Positions 49,229 to 61,817 of a stretch of 64,000 nt of DNA are shown piece by piece. Numbering within the stretch: the first letter of the stretch is position 1; each line of letters begins with the position of its first letter. Source of the DNA: Cryptomeria japonica (Eukaryota > Streptophyta > Pinopsida > Cupressales > Cupressaceae); NCBI RefSeq assembly GCF_030272615.1, contig NC_081410.1, forward strand, positions 144,386,349 to 144,450,348. Reading direction: 5' to 3'. The notes beneath the pieces were generated by a model that did not search any database, was not told where the DNA came from, and saw nothing but the letters and a program-made list of their open reading frames with translations. The position numbers and the translations under genes are program-made.

Positions 49229-51251
49229 GTGATAATGGAGGGGTCATCTTCTAAAAATAATAGGGCTAGGAAAGTTAAAGAGACCCAGCCCCCGGAAGAC
49301 AAACCTAAGAGGCAGAAAAAGGAAGGGTGCTCTCTGGCCCAGGACCTAATCGACCAATGTCCTGCGTCAAGCCTTAGGTCTACAAAAATTAAAACAAACA
49401 AGGAAGGTTTGGAAGATAGATTTGAAGGCCTAGGAGATACATGGACAGAGATAAGGGGTCATGAATTTTTTATTTTTGGGTATATACGAAGGAGTACACC
49501 TAAGCCTATGAATAATTTGTGGAGGTTGAATTTGGGGAAATTGGCAGTGGCTAATGTCTTTGTGAATGTTGAACTCATGAAATCCCTAGCCAACAACTAT
49601 GACCCCAAGACCAGGACCATATATGATTATATGGGGAGACCAATACTATCAATTACCAAGGAAATTATTGACACTGTGTTTGATTTGGATTGGGGATTTA
49701 AAGAGAAAATTGATACTAAGAAATTAACACAAGAGTACTTCAACCTAGAGGACATCTATAAAAGGTGGAGACTCCCTGTCCATAGACCCAGGGTTGCAGG
49801 ATTGATAGTACCATTTGGTAAAGATGACAAAGATCCCTATGATATCAATTTATTTCATCCCTACTTCAAGTATACATACTACTGCGTTGCTCAGGTTCTG
49901 GGAATAGAGGCTCATCCCTTGATGGATATAGTGGCTATGGTCATCTGTGCAGATTTGCAATCTAAAGATTCCCGATTATTTGAATTTTCTACCTATCTTG
50001 TTGATGCTATCAATCATGGACTAGAAAAACTAAAAGGAGATGTGTTTAATGTGCATTTCAAGTATTACTCTGTTCTTATGCACATGCTATTGTATGTTGG
50101 GCAAGACAAAGGGCTATGGCCAGACGAGTTGTGCATTAGGGCATTTGATAAGGCAAGGATAAGAAAGCCTGTGCAACTATGGATATCATCATGGGACCAA
50201 AGATACAACAACAACTAGTACTGGCACTTCGAGGAATACTTTTTTAAGACACTACATAGATTATTGGGATACCCGTGTGATTATGCTTTGTCTCCTAAAA
50301 TTCAAAGATTCTTAAGTCCAAAGGATCATGTCGAAGACACCGCAATTGAGCACAATTGGGGAGATTTTTACTGCTTTTCGGATAGAACTCAAATAAGAGT
50401 GTATGGATTTGAGGGAAAACCATATGTATTGCCTATCACTGTGCCTAATAGAGTGGCATGCCTAGAGATTGTCAGGCAATTGTTAATAGTAAGCGCCCAA
50501 TACTTAAGTGAACATGAAAAACAATCCATCGGTCCTGGATTACTGGTCTTTTCAGACTTTATTGTCAAAAGTTCAAAGAGTTATGGTTTGCTACAGAATA
50601 AATTGGATTATTACAAGATGGTAGAAGGAGACCCTAGGCCAAACTTTGATCTAGAGGGATACATAGGGGCAGCGAGTCATCCTAGAAACTTAAGGCTAGA
50701 GAGAATGTATCGCTCATACTTGATGATTTCATCAGAAACATAAGAAGGGAAGAAGCTAATGAAAAAAGGGCTAAGTATGAGATAGTGTTAACAAGCCTAC
50801 AAATGAAAGCTCTTCCGAGGGAGAATAAATGAGGACATGCTTCAAAACATCAAAGATCCCTTAGATTAAGCAAATAAACTTATGGAGCATGAGCTAGAGT
50901 TGCTTGAGGGAGTGCCTGCTTATGTCTATGGGAAGCACATCAAAATTGTCAGGGATACAAAGCCCTTGGCAAAATTGTCTCCTTAATCTATTTCTAATGT
51001 TTTTCCAGTTGACTCCCCTAGAGAAGAGTATCCTCCTGGATTTGAGGATGGTGTGCAGATGGATCTAATGACGGGACAGTACAATGTCCAAGATGTTGGA
51101 GATATAAGGATGTTTGAACATGAAGGTTTCATTATTGATGATGATTTCATTTCCTCTGAAGAATTTGATACATTCTTATACCGACATAAAGGAATACAAA
51201 TTAGGACTACTATGAAAGAGAAAACAGAGGAGGAGCAAGCCCAAAGGTTAC
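49229..51251 (+). pseudogene. long unrecognised ORF of element B (about 670 codons, three pieces)
   Basis: 49229-50218 is open for 330 codons; a single TAG then precedes in-frame YWHFEEYFFKTLHRLLGYPC, open to 50743. After shifts, EHELELLEGVPAYVYGKHIK and the frame 51053-51251 follow, until LTR C cuts it. The N-terminus is basic (KNNRARKVKETQ, KPKRQKKEG, a possible nuclear signal). The middle has WRLNLGKLAVANVFVNVELM, YDYMGRPILSITKEIIDTVF and KDPYDINLFHPYFKYTYYCV, suggesting a folded globular domain; the end is acidic. There is no zinc knuckle, protease, RT or other motif I know. Position after LTR, PBS and leader suits an extra ORF or a gag-like protein, as in Tat/Ogre elements with an ORF before gag, but this is inference. 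Confidence 0.5.
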
Positions 51252-52033
51252 TGTAGACACCTAAAATTGTCCTGTCTGATTAAATAAATATTTTTATTTA
51301 TTTAATTGCTTTAGCCTAATTCTTCTATTAATTAAATAAATCTTTATTTATTTAATTAATTCATTCATCCTCTTCTAGCCTTATTTCTCATTTAAATAAA
51401 TACTTTTATTTATTTAAAATAATCCTTTTCTCTGAAATTGAATAAATACTTTTATTTATTTAATTGATCCCACTTCCTCTATTAATTAAATAAATCTTTT
51501 TTATTTAATTAATTCATTAACCTTTTCTACCTATGACACATGTCATTCATCTCTTAATTCCTACACTACCTACCCTCTCATTATTTTCTTATTTTCTCTA
51601 CCTACCTTCTAATCTTAGCCGACCATTTATCTCTTACACCTCTCAATCTTATCCCTCCATTTCTTTTAGTGTCTTCTATATAAGGAGATGCTTCCTTCCT
51701 TATCAACCCTAATCGATCTTTCAAGCATTCTAGCATTCGAAGATCATATGCTATCAAGCCTACTTGCAGCCACATTTCCATTCTTTGTTGAGCTCTTGTA
51801 CACACATAAAATCTGAGAGAAAATATATCAAGCAAGATCAATGGAGATAGGAAGAATGGAGATCCAAATCCTATCGGACATGCGATGGTATAATCTTTGT
51901 GATTTCATTTGATTTGCATTGTCTTAGGTAATCTTCATATGTTATGGTGGATATTTGTTGTTGTTAGGCTAGGGTTTTGTGGTTGAATTCATTTAGTCTT
52001 TCAATATTGTTGTTTCCATTTTTATCATAAACA
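51252..52033 (+). repeat. Element C 5' LTR (782 bp)
   Basis: Starts TGTAGACACCTAAAATTGTC and ends TTTATCATAAACA. The U3-like part has repeated AATTAAATAAAT(C)TTTATTTATTTAATTAATTC units (51280-51520). TATA box at about 51678. Confidence 0.5.
51677..51686 (+). promoter_or_regulatory. TATA box of the element C LTR
   Basis: CTATATAAGG, followed by CT-rich sequence. It is the likely promoter for element RNA. Confidence 0.5.
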
Positions 52034-52036
52034 TTT

Positions 52037-52054
52037 TGGCACGCCCGGTGGGAC
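52037..52054 (+). promoter_or_regulatory. primer-binding site of element C
   Basis: TGGCACGCCCGGTGGGAC, three bases after the LTR. It has the TGG start of a tRNA-complementary PBS; the tRNA was not identified. Confidence 0.5.
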
Positions 52055-54358
52055 TCTTGTCCCTTTTGCATTTAACATTTTTTGTTGCAGATTTTGTGTT
52101 TTTGAAGTTACCCATCTGACATTTCTGACAAACTTTCAACATTTCCGCATCTGCACATCCTGTAACCGCATTTTTGCTTTTATTTCGCGTCTATGATCTT
52201 CGTAATCGCGTTTGCATTTGGCATCATTTTATCTTATTTTGTAGATTGTAGGGTTGCGTCTGTGATTTCAAATCACGTCTATGAATCTCTTAGTCGCGTC
52301 TGCGTTCAGGACTCGCTTATGTGTGATCTAGGCACGTCTGCGACGAATTTAGACGTGTTTGCAATTTTTTGTTGCGTCTGAGTTAGGTTTAATCACGTTT
52401 GTGTCTCAGATTTTGTATTTTCAATTTTTGATCCAGTTTTGAGGCTTTATTTCATCATTTGGATTTTAGATCTAGTTTATTTCGGGCTAACATCTTGTGG
52501 TCTAGCTAACAAAATTGGTGCAGCTTGTCTTGAAAGTAAATCGTTTTGTTGAAGACCCCTATTTCATAAAGTCTTTTTGGATCTAAAATTTACCTAACTT
52601 GTGTGCTTGCAGGAAGGGGTAATCATTTGAAACAACCCAAACTACTAACAAATCTTTGTTGCAAGATCTTGGCAAGGTTTTTTTGATCTTCATTTGTGTG
52701 CCTTGTTTTTCATAGATTGCCAAACACTTTAATTGGTGCACTAAAACTGAACTAGTGTCTTTTGTGTCTTGAGCAATAGGCTCTTTTTGTTTAATCTCTA
52801 GAGGGCCTGTCTCCTCATGTGGTCATTAGGACTACTAGTGAGGAGAGGATGACCCAAGTGGTAGCAAGGAAAAGCCATCCTCTTTCGAACCACTATAAAA
52901 AACTATATCCATGGTGACAGCCATGGGTAACGTGTGCTGATTAGTTCATACCGACACTATGTCTCCCCATAGACCCATTTGATCAAATTTATTTGATCAG
53001 TTATAGGGCATAACCCCTACCGGCTGGGAGCCTTCTGTATTTATAGAGCTGAAAGTGCCACATGTATGGCCACATGAGCGGATGCCCTTACTAGCACCTT
53101 TTTGTTTTAGAAAGCCAAAATCCTTCTAGTTGTTGGGGCAGGAGGTCGGACCTCTGGAGCGGCCCACACACATACGGTTCTTAGTAGAGATACAAAGTTT
53201 GCCACAAAGAGTTTTCATGGGGATTGATGCTTGGCTGGGCCGGAGAAGTGAGTGTTGAGGGTGGAGCCAGTGGGGTCAAGCATCTAAGTATCCGCTTTGA
53301 ATAGCGTAGCTTCGGGGGAAACCCCATGTGGGATCAACAACTATTGTCCTGACCAACCATAAGAATTGTGCTTGTCTTATTTTGAACATTCAAACATTCA
53401 AGATCAAACATCAAAAACATTGTGTCTTTTGTGTCTTCAAGTGTATACAAAACATTTTTACAGCAAACAACACACTTTCTTTTGAGCCATTTTAAGTATA
53501 AACACTAGCAAACATTGAGTCCTCATCAACATTGTGTCCTCTTGTCATGAAAAATGGTCACAAATTTAGATTTGGTCACAACAAACAACTTTACAAATTG
53601 GAAAAATTACACTCAGTTTTTAGAAACACGTATGTGTCCGATAGAATCTCATTTGTGTCATTTAGCCGCGTTTGTGAAGGGCAGAAATGTGTCTGTGTTC
53701 TCTTAAAGAAAATTGCATTCACAAAATCTCAGAAATGCGTCTGTGCAGTGTTCAACCACGTCTGTGTCATTTAACCACGTTTGTGAAGTATATAGGCACG
53801 TCTGTGTTCAGAATTGGAAAAATTTACAATCTTGCAAACAAGAGAAGTCAATTTCAGACTTATTGAGCTTCCTAGGTTATCTCTCTGGGTTTTTATCTAG
53901 CATTCAACCTATTTTTGGGTCTCACAAAGTCCATCATTGCTTTACACCTTACATTACATTCACATTTGTCTAAACTTGAATCAAAAGGTCACTTGCTTGT
54001 CCTCATCTTACTTTGTCAACACTACATACAACAACATTTTGCTAAGTGGTCCCTCATCAAGGTCTCTTACCTTTGGGTCTCATTTTGTCTTACTTAGATT
54101 CAAGGTCAACTTACCTCACCAAGAGAAACTATCATCTCTTTGGAAGCCAAACCTACTCTACTACATACAGACTTGGTCTTACACTTTGGACATTGCAAGT
54201 AAACCTCAGATTCATTTACATTCCATCCAACTCTTGGTCTTCCATACTCTTTCCATTTTCATCTAGTCTCACACATCTTGATCAATACCTAGTTCATAGT
54301 TGAAACCCGTTCCCAAAAATCTGGGAGAGAAACTAAAGAGGCTCACGAGTCCACAAAC
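52055..54358 (+). other. element C leader with iterated CRCGTYTGTG motif
   Basis: A 2.3-kb untranslated leader. Block 1 (52186-52405) has nine variants of CGCGTCTGTG/CACGTTTGTG, block 2 (53626-53810) has seven. Between them is non-coding sequence with no repeat I know. No gene seen. Confidence 0.5.
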
Positions 54359-56560
54359 ATGAGTGCCTATGAGTATGATAATGATGTCTTATTCAATTCT
54401 GATCATACCACATTACCTGACATGGATGCCTATAGAAACATTCCAAATGTTGAGAACATGGACACTACAAACAAATATGATACACACAATAACAATATGG
54501 ACAACTTCTTTGCACATTTAGCAGAAGTGGAAGACTCCATTATGGATCCTCATTTTAATCGATTGGTTGAGGAAATAATGAGGAGAGATAGACAATATTT
54601 CTTACAAGTGATGGCACAAAGTGGAGCCAAGATCTCTCATGATTTTGACATGTCTCAAATAATGTAACATCTACCTTTGCAACAACCTCAACTCAACATG
54701 GATCAAAGGAGGCCTACTAGTGGAGGAAATAGAGGACCACATATGGTGCCTGAATCACCATCATGTTTGTTTCAAAAACCCAAGGTCCCCCATACACATG
54801 GTCAAGCATATGACACTCACCTTCGTAGACCATTATAGAAGTCTTATGCTGAAAAATATACTCAGTCACATGCTAATGCTAAGGACCAACCACCAAAGCA
54901 ATTGGATATCCAAAGGCATGATCAAAATTTGGACACAAGGAAACCCCGCATCAAATTTGGGGGTAACACACTAGAACAAACTCATGACATGCCTGTAGAG
55001 TATGGTATACATGGACAAAACAAATATTCCATTCGTCATCATGACTCTATACCAAGTGGTCCATATATGCAACATCATTATAGACCTCCTCCATATGAAC
55101 ATGTTTATGATCAATACCATCCATATATGCAGTATGCTCCACCCCCACCCGGTGGCTCGGGCATGGGATATGGTCCAAGAAGTTGATCTCCACCTAAGAA
55201 CAATTTGGAGTAGAAAATTAAGGACTTACAAAAGAAAATGGAGGACATAAATACACCAAAGCCAGCTTACACAATGAGAGACATATGTCCCTATCCATTT
55301 GACAAAAGCATTCCAATGCCTCCATTTCCTACACATTTCGTGACACCTAAGTTTGATAAGTATAGAGGGAAAGGAGACCCTAAGGCACATATAAGATAGT
55401 TTTCCATGGGTTGCATTGAGGTATAATCAGAAGAGACATATCTGATGAGATTATTCCCACGAAGCTTAGGTGATCAAGCTATGGAATGGTTCTCCAAACT
55501 TCCACTTGGAATTAAGTCATGGGGTGATCTAGTAGAGGCTTTTATCCAACATTTCTCATACAACATGGAGACAAACATATCAGTCACTACTTTGTGCAAC
55601 ACCAAGCAAAAGGATGGAGAATATTTTTCATCATTTTTACAAAGATGAAGGAATCTAGCCAGCAGATGCTCTTGTGAAATTCCACAAAAACAAATGGTAG
55701 AGATGTTCACCCAGAATGTCCACAGAGAAATTGGTTATGATCTAAGGAAAGCTTGTTTGTCCACCTTCAAGGACGTCATTGAAAAAAGCTTAGCAATAGA
55801 GAAGGTCCTAATTGAGCAAGGCATCATTAAAATATTCAAAGAAAACAAAGAAGACTTTAAAGGAAAAGACAAGCCAAGATTTTGGAATAAAAACAAGAAC
55901 ACAGTCAATGATGGTGTTGTTGATGCCAATACAGTACGACCCAAAATCGTTTTTTCCAGATCAAGCTCTACAAACAATCAAGTGAATACTCAAACAACTT
56001 CTAAATCATGAAGGAAGTACACCCCATTGGGAGAACCACTTGAGTTAGCTTTCAAGAAGCTAGTAGCAAACAAGATAATCACAATTCTAGATTTGCCTAT
56101 GTATGAGCCAAAGGTCAAACCAAATTGGTGGAATGACGATGAATACTACGAATATCACAAAAGAAAGAGCCATAAAATAGGAAATTGTCATTGACTGAAG
56201 AACATCATACAAGATCTTATTAATAGAGGTGGCATTGAGATCGAGGGACACTCATCCAATCAAGAACGTGAGATGTTTAAGTAACCATTCCCTAAACATG
56301 ACAAGGGAAAAGATAAAGCCACAGATGACCAGATCAACTATACCAGAGCATCCTATAACTATGATTCAACTATTAATCACATTTTGATGGGCAATTATGT
56401 CTCTACCATTATCATCAAGGATAAAACGCCTGAAAATTCTACCCAAAGACCCAAGGTTTTCCTAAAAGGCATTGGATCTTCTTCGAAACCTACCTCTGAA
56501 TGTAATGTTACAACTCATCGAGGAAAGGTCACTTTGCAAGGTGCCCTAGCTTAAAACACT
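54359..56560 (+). pseudogene. Element C gag
   Basis: It starts at ATG 54359 with an acidic N-terminus, then a Pro/His/Tyr-rich linker (YRPPPYEHVYDQYHPYMQY). The retrotransposon gag core follows: FVTPKFDKYRGKGDPKAHI, MRLFPRSLGDQAMEWFSKLP, WGDLVEAFIQHFSYNMETNI and QKDGEYFSSFLQR (55321-55650). A zinc-binding-like YYEYHKRKSHKIGNC (about 56145) has its first Cys as Tyr, then LKNIIQDLINRGGIEIEGH, as usual in Tat gag. Stops at 54665, near 54837, 55184, 55212, 55398 and later break it. Gag would form particles around element RNA. Confidence 0.5.
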
Positions 56561-56599
56561 GCTTCCTTATCAACCAAACCTGACTATGACCTTGTAGAA

Positions 56600-57112
56600 T
56601 AGTTAGGGAAGACACCGTGCTTATCTCAATCCTTGAGCTCTTACGCATATCCCCTGCACATAAAGCCATTCTTGACAAAACTTTGAGAGATACTTCTGTA
56701 CCCACTGATATGAACATAGACCAGTTTCAAGCTATGGTGGGATACCTTTCCATTCCACACTCCCTTACATTCACAAAAGATGACGACGCCTCCATGAGCC
56801 AACTACATAATTTACCTTTACACATTGAAGCCTTCCTACACAAACATCGAATAAAATGAGTCCTGATAGATGGAGGAGCAGGTCTGAACATTTGTATATT
56901 GAGCACTATTAAACAATTGGGATATTTTGAAAAAGGCTGTGAATTCTACACATGCAATTACCATCAAGGCATATGATGATGAAGAGCGTTCATCCAAAGG
57001 CACAGTCACCTTACCTCTCAGGGTTGGGCCAATTACAAAAGATGTGGTTTGTCAAGTCCTAGACCTAGATCTCACATACAACATATTGCTAGGACATCCT
57101 TAGATTCATGAG
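56600..57112 (+). pseudogene. Element C aspartic protease
   Basis: HIEAFLHKHRIK, a stop, then VLIDGGAGLNICILSTIKQLGY (about 56858). The active-site Asp-Gly-Gly is intact in the form used by Tat elements. After a frameshift, AYDDEERSSKGTVTLPLRVG and DLDLTYNILLGHP (to about 57103) complete the fold, and IHEMRAVPSTYHQCIKFPHN continues. The protease would cut the polyprotein. A stop replaces the residue before VLID. Confidence 0.5.
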
Positions 57113-58550
57113 ATGAGGGCAGTCCCATCTACATACCACCAATGCATTAAGTTTCCTCACAATGGAGTTGAAGTAATAGTTAATGGTGATCCTAATTCAT
57201 TTATATACTGCAATAACTTGAGACCAAAAGCTGAGACAATCATTCCAAATAAAAGAGAAGCTATCCCTTCTTTGGCATACATTGACCCTGAATCATTGAA
57301 ACCTTCAACATCAAAACAAGGTGAGCTTAAAGGGAAATATCAGGACAAAGGCATGGGTGAATACACTTTGAATCAAACCATGTGCTTATGACAAGTTATG
57401 AGCTCACCAAAAGAATATGGACGACCACATCCTTCTAAGCGGGTATCTATCTTTACACTAAAATGGGATCCTACTATCTTCCAAAAGTGGGGTAAAATGG
57501 AAGAAGAGGACCTATACAAAATGCTTTACAAGGACCCTGAAGATGGAACACAAGATCACATGACCATACCATGCGAAAAATATGGCAAAGGGTTCAAGAT
57601 CCTACAAAAGCTTGGGTATGATGGTAAAAGTCGTCTCAGTTTAAGAAAGGAAGGTATCATTCAACCTTTACAACCAGAATTGACATTTAAAAATGAGTGC
57701 TTGAAAGGGCTTGGTTTCATGTCTTGTAGGGTAAATAATCGAAAGATAGAAGAAGCATTACAAATCAAGGCTTCCAAAGATTAACAAGAGAACCGCTATT
57801 CCATAGACTCCAGTGAATGGGAATGGGGTTCAGATAAATCCTCCAATAACTATGAACTCATCGAAACATTCAGAGAACTAGATGAACCCACAAAAGAAGA
57901 GGAATTTTATAAAAAAATCAAAGTTAGTCAAGAAACAACCCTTGAGGACCCCACACAGTCTTTGCCTCTAGGTTCTAGGTCCAAATCATGAAGGATGAGG
58001 ACACCCGTCCCCAAATGCGCTTTTAGTGATGACAATTTGGACTCGTTCATGATCAAGACAGATGAGGAGAGTGCCAATGATGACCTCGACAACTACCTCG
58101 ACATACTTGAATATAACTTCATCTTCACCCTTAGTCCCGCTGACTTTGAAAACATTGAAGGCCTTCCCCTTGTTCACCACCAACTTATTGAATGAGACCA
58201 TGAAGGACCTGTACAGTTTGACACATTCCAAAATGATGAAGCCTTTATTAACTATCTAGGCATACGAGATGATCTCCCTCTTGGGGACCATAAGGTAGGA
58301 TACACTATAGAACTCAACAACGTGGCATATTTTGGTGAGGGTGTTGGGCCTTCCAGTCGCAAAAATATAAAAATAAAAACAAATCATGGGTCTTATGGTG
58401 AAAACCACATTGTGGCACTGTCTAACCCCAAAAAAGTAAAAAGAAAGGACGTATCTAAGGGTGAAAACCTCTCTGAGGCACCCAAAGATGGAAGGCTCGA
58501 TTTCTCCCAGCATCATATGAAGAAAAATCATCCATGTTAGTAGAGGAGAC
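57113..58550 (+). pseudogene. Element C protease-RT linker with G-patch-like segment
   Basis: KFPHNGVEVIVNGDP and a basic/acidic linker follow; 57398-57784 holds KILQKLGYDGKSRLSLRKEG and IIQPLQPELTFKN, resembling the G-patch region seen between protease and RT in Tat polyproteins. A long acidic stretch ends near 58540. Stops occur at 57389, 57782, 57988, 58193 and 58538. Function is unknown beyond the resemblance. Confidence 0.5.
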
Positions 58551-58559
58551 GATCAAAAC

Positions 58560-59515
58560 AAACATTGGTACATAAGAAATTCCACACAACATATTCCTGG
58601 CACAATCTCTGACAGAGACAGAGAGACCAAAGTTCATAAGTTTCTTCATAGAGCGACAAATCAATTTTACATGGTCATATGTTGATATGCCTGGACTAGA
58701 TCCGGATTTAGTAATGCATCATTTGACAATTAAACTAGGGGAAAAACTAGTAAAACACAAATTAAGAAAGATGCATCCACAAGTGGCATTTTTAGTCAAG
58801 GTAGAGCTTGAAAAATTATTGGATGTCAGATTCATACACCCAATTGATTATCCTGAATGGATCTCCAACTTAGTACCTATCAGTAAGCCAGATCATAGCA
58901 TCATAATATGCACAAATTTCAGAGACATCAACAAAGCTTGTCCTAAGGATGATTTTCCATTGCCAAATATCGACCCGATCGTAGATCTCATAGCAAGTCA
59001 TGCAATGTTATCTTTGATGGATGGATTCTCTGGCTACAATCAAATAAAAATCGCATATAAGGATCAGCACAAAACAACATTTACTTGTCCCTGGGGAACT
59101 TTTTGTTGGAATGTCATACCCTTCTGGCTAAAGAATGCAGGTGCTATATATCGAAGAGCCATGACTACTATCTTTCATGATCTCATGCGTGTAACTGTAG
59201 AAGACTATATTGATGACCTCTTGGGAAAATCAATAGACAAAGCTACACATTCAGACACACTTTCAGTCATTTTTGATCGGTTGGAAAATACAAAGTAAGA
59301 TTAAACCCCAAGAAATGTGTCTTTGGAGTAACCTCCGGGAAGCTCCTGGGATTCATTGTCTCAAAAAGAGGAATTGAAGATGATCCAACAAAAGTCAAGG
59401 CGATCCTAGAGATGCCACCACCGAGAAATATTAGTCAACTTTGATCTTTACAAGGAAGACTCCAGTCCATACGAAGATTCATAGCACAACTTGCGGATAA
59501 ATGCCATCCTTTTTA
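58560..59515 (+). pseudogene. Element C reverse transcriptase
   Basis: An open frame of 203 codons (58687-59298) contains MPGLDPDLVMHHLTI, KLGEKLVKHKLRKMHPQVA, IHPIDYPEWISNLVPISKPD, FRDINKACPKDDFPLPNID, SLMDGFSGYNQIKIAYKDQH, TFTCPWGTFCWNVIPFWLKN and the catalytic YIDD in VEDYIDDLLGKS. RT motifs are complete. It then frameshifts, and NPKKCVFGVTSGKLLGFIVS plus QGRLQSIRRFIAQLADKCHP continue in another frame. It is typical of the Tat/Athila side of Ty3/gypsy (DFPLPNID, IDPIVD). Confidence 0.5.
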
Positions 59516-59519
59516 GCAC

Positions 59520-60010
59520 TTGCTACACAAAAACAACAAATTCAAATGGGATGATAACTGTCAATGGGCTTTTCAGATACTCAAAGATTATCTTCTGAAT
59601 CCACCAGTCTTGATGCCACTAGTTCCAGAACAACCCCTATTACTCTACATATTAGCTACATCAATAGCACTGGGGGCACTCTTAGCACAACAAGATGCTG
59701 AGGGCAAAGAAAAGGCAGTCTACTACATCAGTCGTACTTTGGTAGGCTATGAGCTAAACTACACACTAATTGAGCACGCGTGTCTCGCTATGGTCTTTGC
59801 TTCACATAAATTAAGACACTACATGCTAACTCATAAAACTAAGTTGGTCGCAAGGATCAATCCATTGAAATACCTTCTCAATAAAGCGATGCTTATTGGT
59901 CGACTAGCCAAATGGGTGATGCTCTTGAGTGAGTTCAACATTGAATATGTAGACAAAAAAGCAATAAAAGGACAAGCTATCACAAATCAGTTAGCAGATG
60001 CTCCCATGAT
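59520..60010 (+). pseudogene. Element C RNase H 1
   Basis: In the open frame 59520-60176: FKWDDNCQWAFQILKDYLLN, LLLYILATSIALGALLAQQD, AVYYISRTLVGYELNYTLIE, ACLAMVFASHKLRHYMLTHK and AKWVMLLSEFNIEYVDKKAI. The first catalytic residue position (usually a D before S or A: 'YLATSDxALG') reads ATSIALG, so the Asp appears lost. The domain leads directly into the second RNase H. Confidence 0.5.
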
Positions 60011-60059
60011 AGATGATGCTCCTCTAACTTCAGAATTTCCAGATGTATCCATCTTGATG

Positions 60060-60480
60060 GTATCACACATGAAGCCTTGGCAACTGTACTTTGATGGCTC
60101 ATACACACAACATGGTGCAGGTGCTGGCATCCTTTTCATCATACCTCAAGGAGATTCCATTCCAAAATCATATTGATTGTCATTTCCTTACACTAATAAC
60201 ATAGCAGAATATGAGGCATTAACAAATGGACTACGAAGCAGTTCAGTGGAAGATCCAGGAACTTCATGTTTTTGGGGACTGTCAACTTATAATTTGTCAA
60301 GCAACTGATGACTACCAAACAAAGGATGAAAAATTAATGCCTTACAAAAAATGGTGGATGACTTGAAACAACATTTCACGAAGTTAACCTTTGAGCAGAT
60401 TCCAAGAGAGCAAAATCGAGCTACAGATGCCATGGCTACTATTGCTTCACTGATAGATCTACCATAGAATGAAACCCACT
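60060..60480 (+). pseudogene. Element C second, archaeal-like RNase H (Tat hallmark)
   Basis: PWQLYFDGSYTQHGAGAGIL (60074 onward) with FDGS carrying the first catalytic Asp, then after a stop NNIAEYEALTNGL with the catalytic Glu, and near 60409 REQNRATDAMATIASL with the final Asp region. Tat elements alone among plant Ty3/gypsy carry this extra domain. The frame is broken at 60174 and again around 60235-60340. Confidence 0.5.
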
Positions 60481-60639
60481 ATGAGTTCTTGGTGGATAAC
60501 CTTTTGGTTCCCTCGTATGAGATCACTCCTTCTGAGATGATAGGTGTAATTGGTCCTGATTCCTAGTTATACGGGCCCATTTTCACATACCTTCATAATA
60601 ATAGCCTTCCTCCTGACTTATCCAACAACCAACGTCGCA

Positions 60640-61817
60640 CTTTCATTCACCAATCTTCCTGATACGTCATTTTATCCGATATCCTATACCATCAAGGTCT
60701 AGATGGAACTCTTCTTAGATGTTTAGAGGGGGACGAAGCTCAGATTATGTTACATGAAGTTCATGAAGGGATATGTGGTCCACATTCTAGTGGTCCTACC
60801 TTAGCCAAGAAACTCATCAGGACAAGATATTACTGGTCCAATATGGAAAAAGACTCATATCAATTTGTCAAGAAATGTAAGCAATGTCAAATTCATGGAG
60901 ACCTTATTCATGCGCCAGCACAAGAACTTCAACCGATTGTGACTCCTTGGCCCTTTTGCCAGTGGGGACTCGATCTCATAGGTAAGATTCATCCTCCTTC
61001 TTCCAATGGCCACATATTCATCATCACTGCCATAGAGTATTTCACAAAATGGATTGAAGTCATGCCTCTTACACAAGTCACTGGAAAATAGATCGCTACA
61101 TTCATCCTCAATTACATCATTTGTCGATACAGTATTCCTATTTCCATCATCACCGATAATGGACGCCCCTTCAAAAATCAAGAAGTTCATGAACTTTGTG
61201 ATCGTTTCCATATTTCCCATCATTTCTCCATGCCCTATTACCCCCAAGGTAATGGTCAAGCTGAGGCGTCTAATAAAACCATTCTTAAAATCCTAAAAAA
61301 GATAGTTGATGATGCTGGCTGCAATTGGCATATCCAACTAAATCCCGCACTTTGGGCTTATCGCGCAAGTGTTCGCACACCTACAGGAGCCACACCTTAT
61401 TCACTTGTCTATGGCGCTGAATCCATCTTGCCTATTGAGGTCAAGTTACCATATTTATGAGTCTCTTTACAAAACATTATTAGTGATGAAGACTACAGGG
61501 TCTCTCGCTTGCAAGAACTAGAACTATTGGATGAACGAAGAAAAACTGCTTTTAATCATCTCAAGGCTTATCAACAATGAATGAGTCACAATTACAATCA
61601 TAAAGTGAAGCCTCGTACATTTGAGGTAGGTGACTTAGTTCTCAAAGAAAATCCTAAGAATCAACAAGCTGGAGAGAAGAAGGGCAAGTTCGAACCAAAT
61701 TGGCTTGGTCCTTACATCATTACAACACCCTATGGATTCGGTGCATATCAACTTTCAACTCCAAATGGCAAACTTTTGGAGGATCCTATCACCAACATGC
61801 ACCTTCGCAGGTTTTAA
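60640..61817 (+). pseudogene. Element C integrase
   Basis: ILYHQGLDGTLLRCLEGDEA, then the HHCC module MLHEVHEGICGPHSSG ... KKCKQCQIHGD (60747-60905), the first Asp in WGLDLIGKIHPPS, then FTKWIEVMPL, a stop at 61089, the second Asp in ITDNGRPFKN (about 61150), and the Glu in QGNGQAEASNKTILKIL (about 61250). WAYRASVRTPTGATPYSLVY and a C-terminal DLVLKENPKNQQ, GKFEPNWLGPYIITTPYGFG to HLRRF (61817) end it without a chromodomain. All catalytic residues are present, but stops at 61089, 61458 and 61578 break the frame. Confidence 0.5.

Noticed and set aside
44985-52033. One LTR element with LTRs at 44985 and 51252
   Set aside because: The two LTRs share only about the first 15 bp; beyond that they differ, and each is followed by its own PBS. 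So they are two elements, with C inside B.
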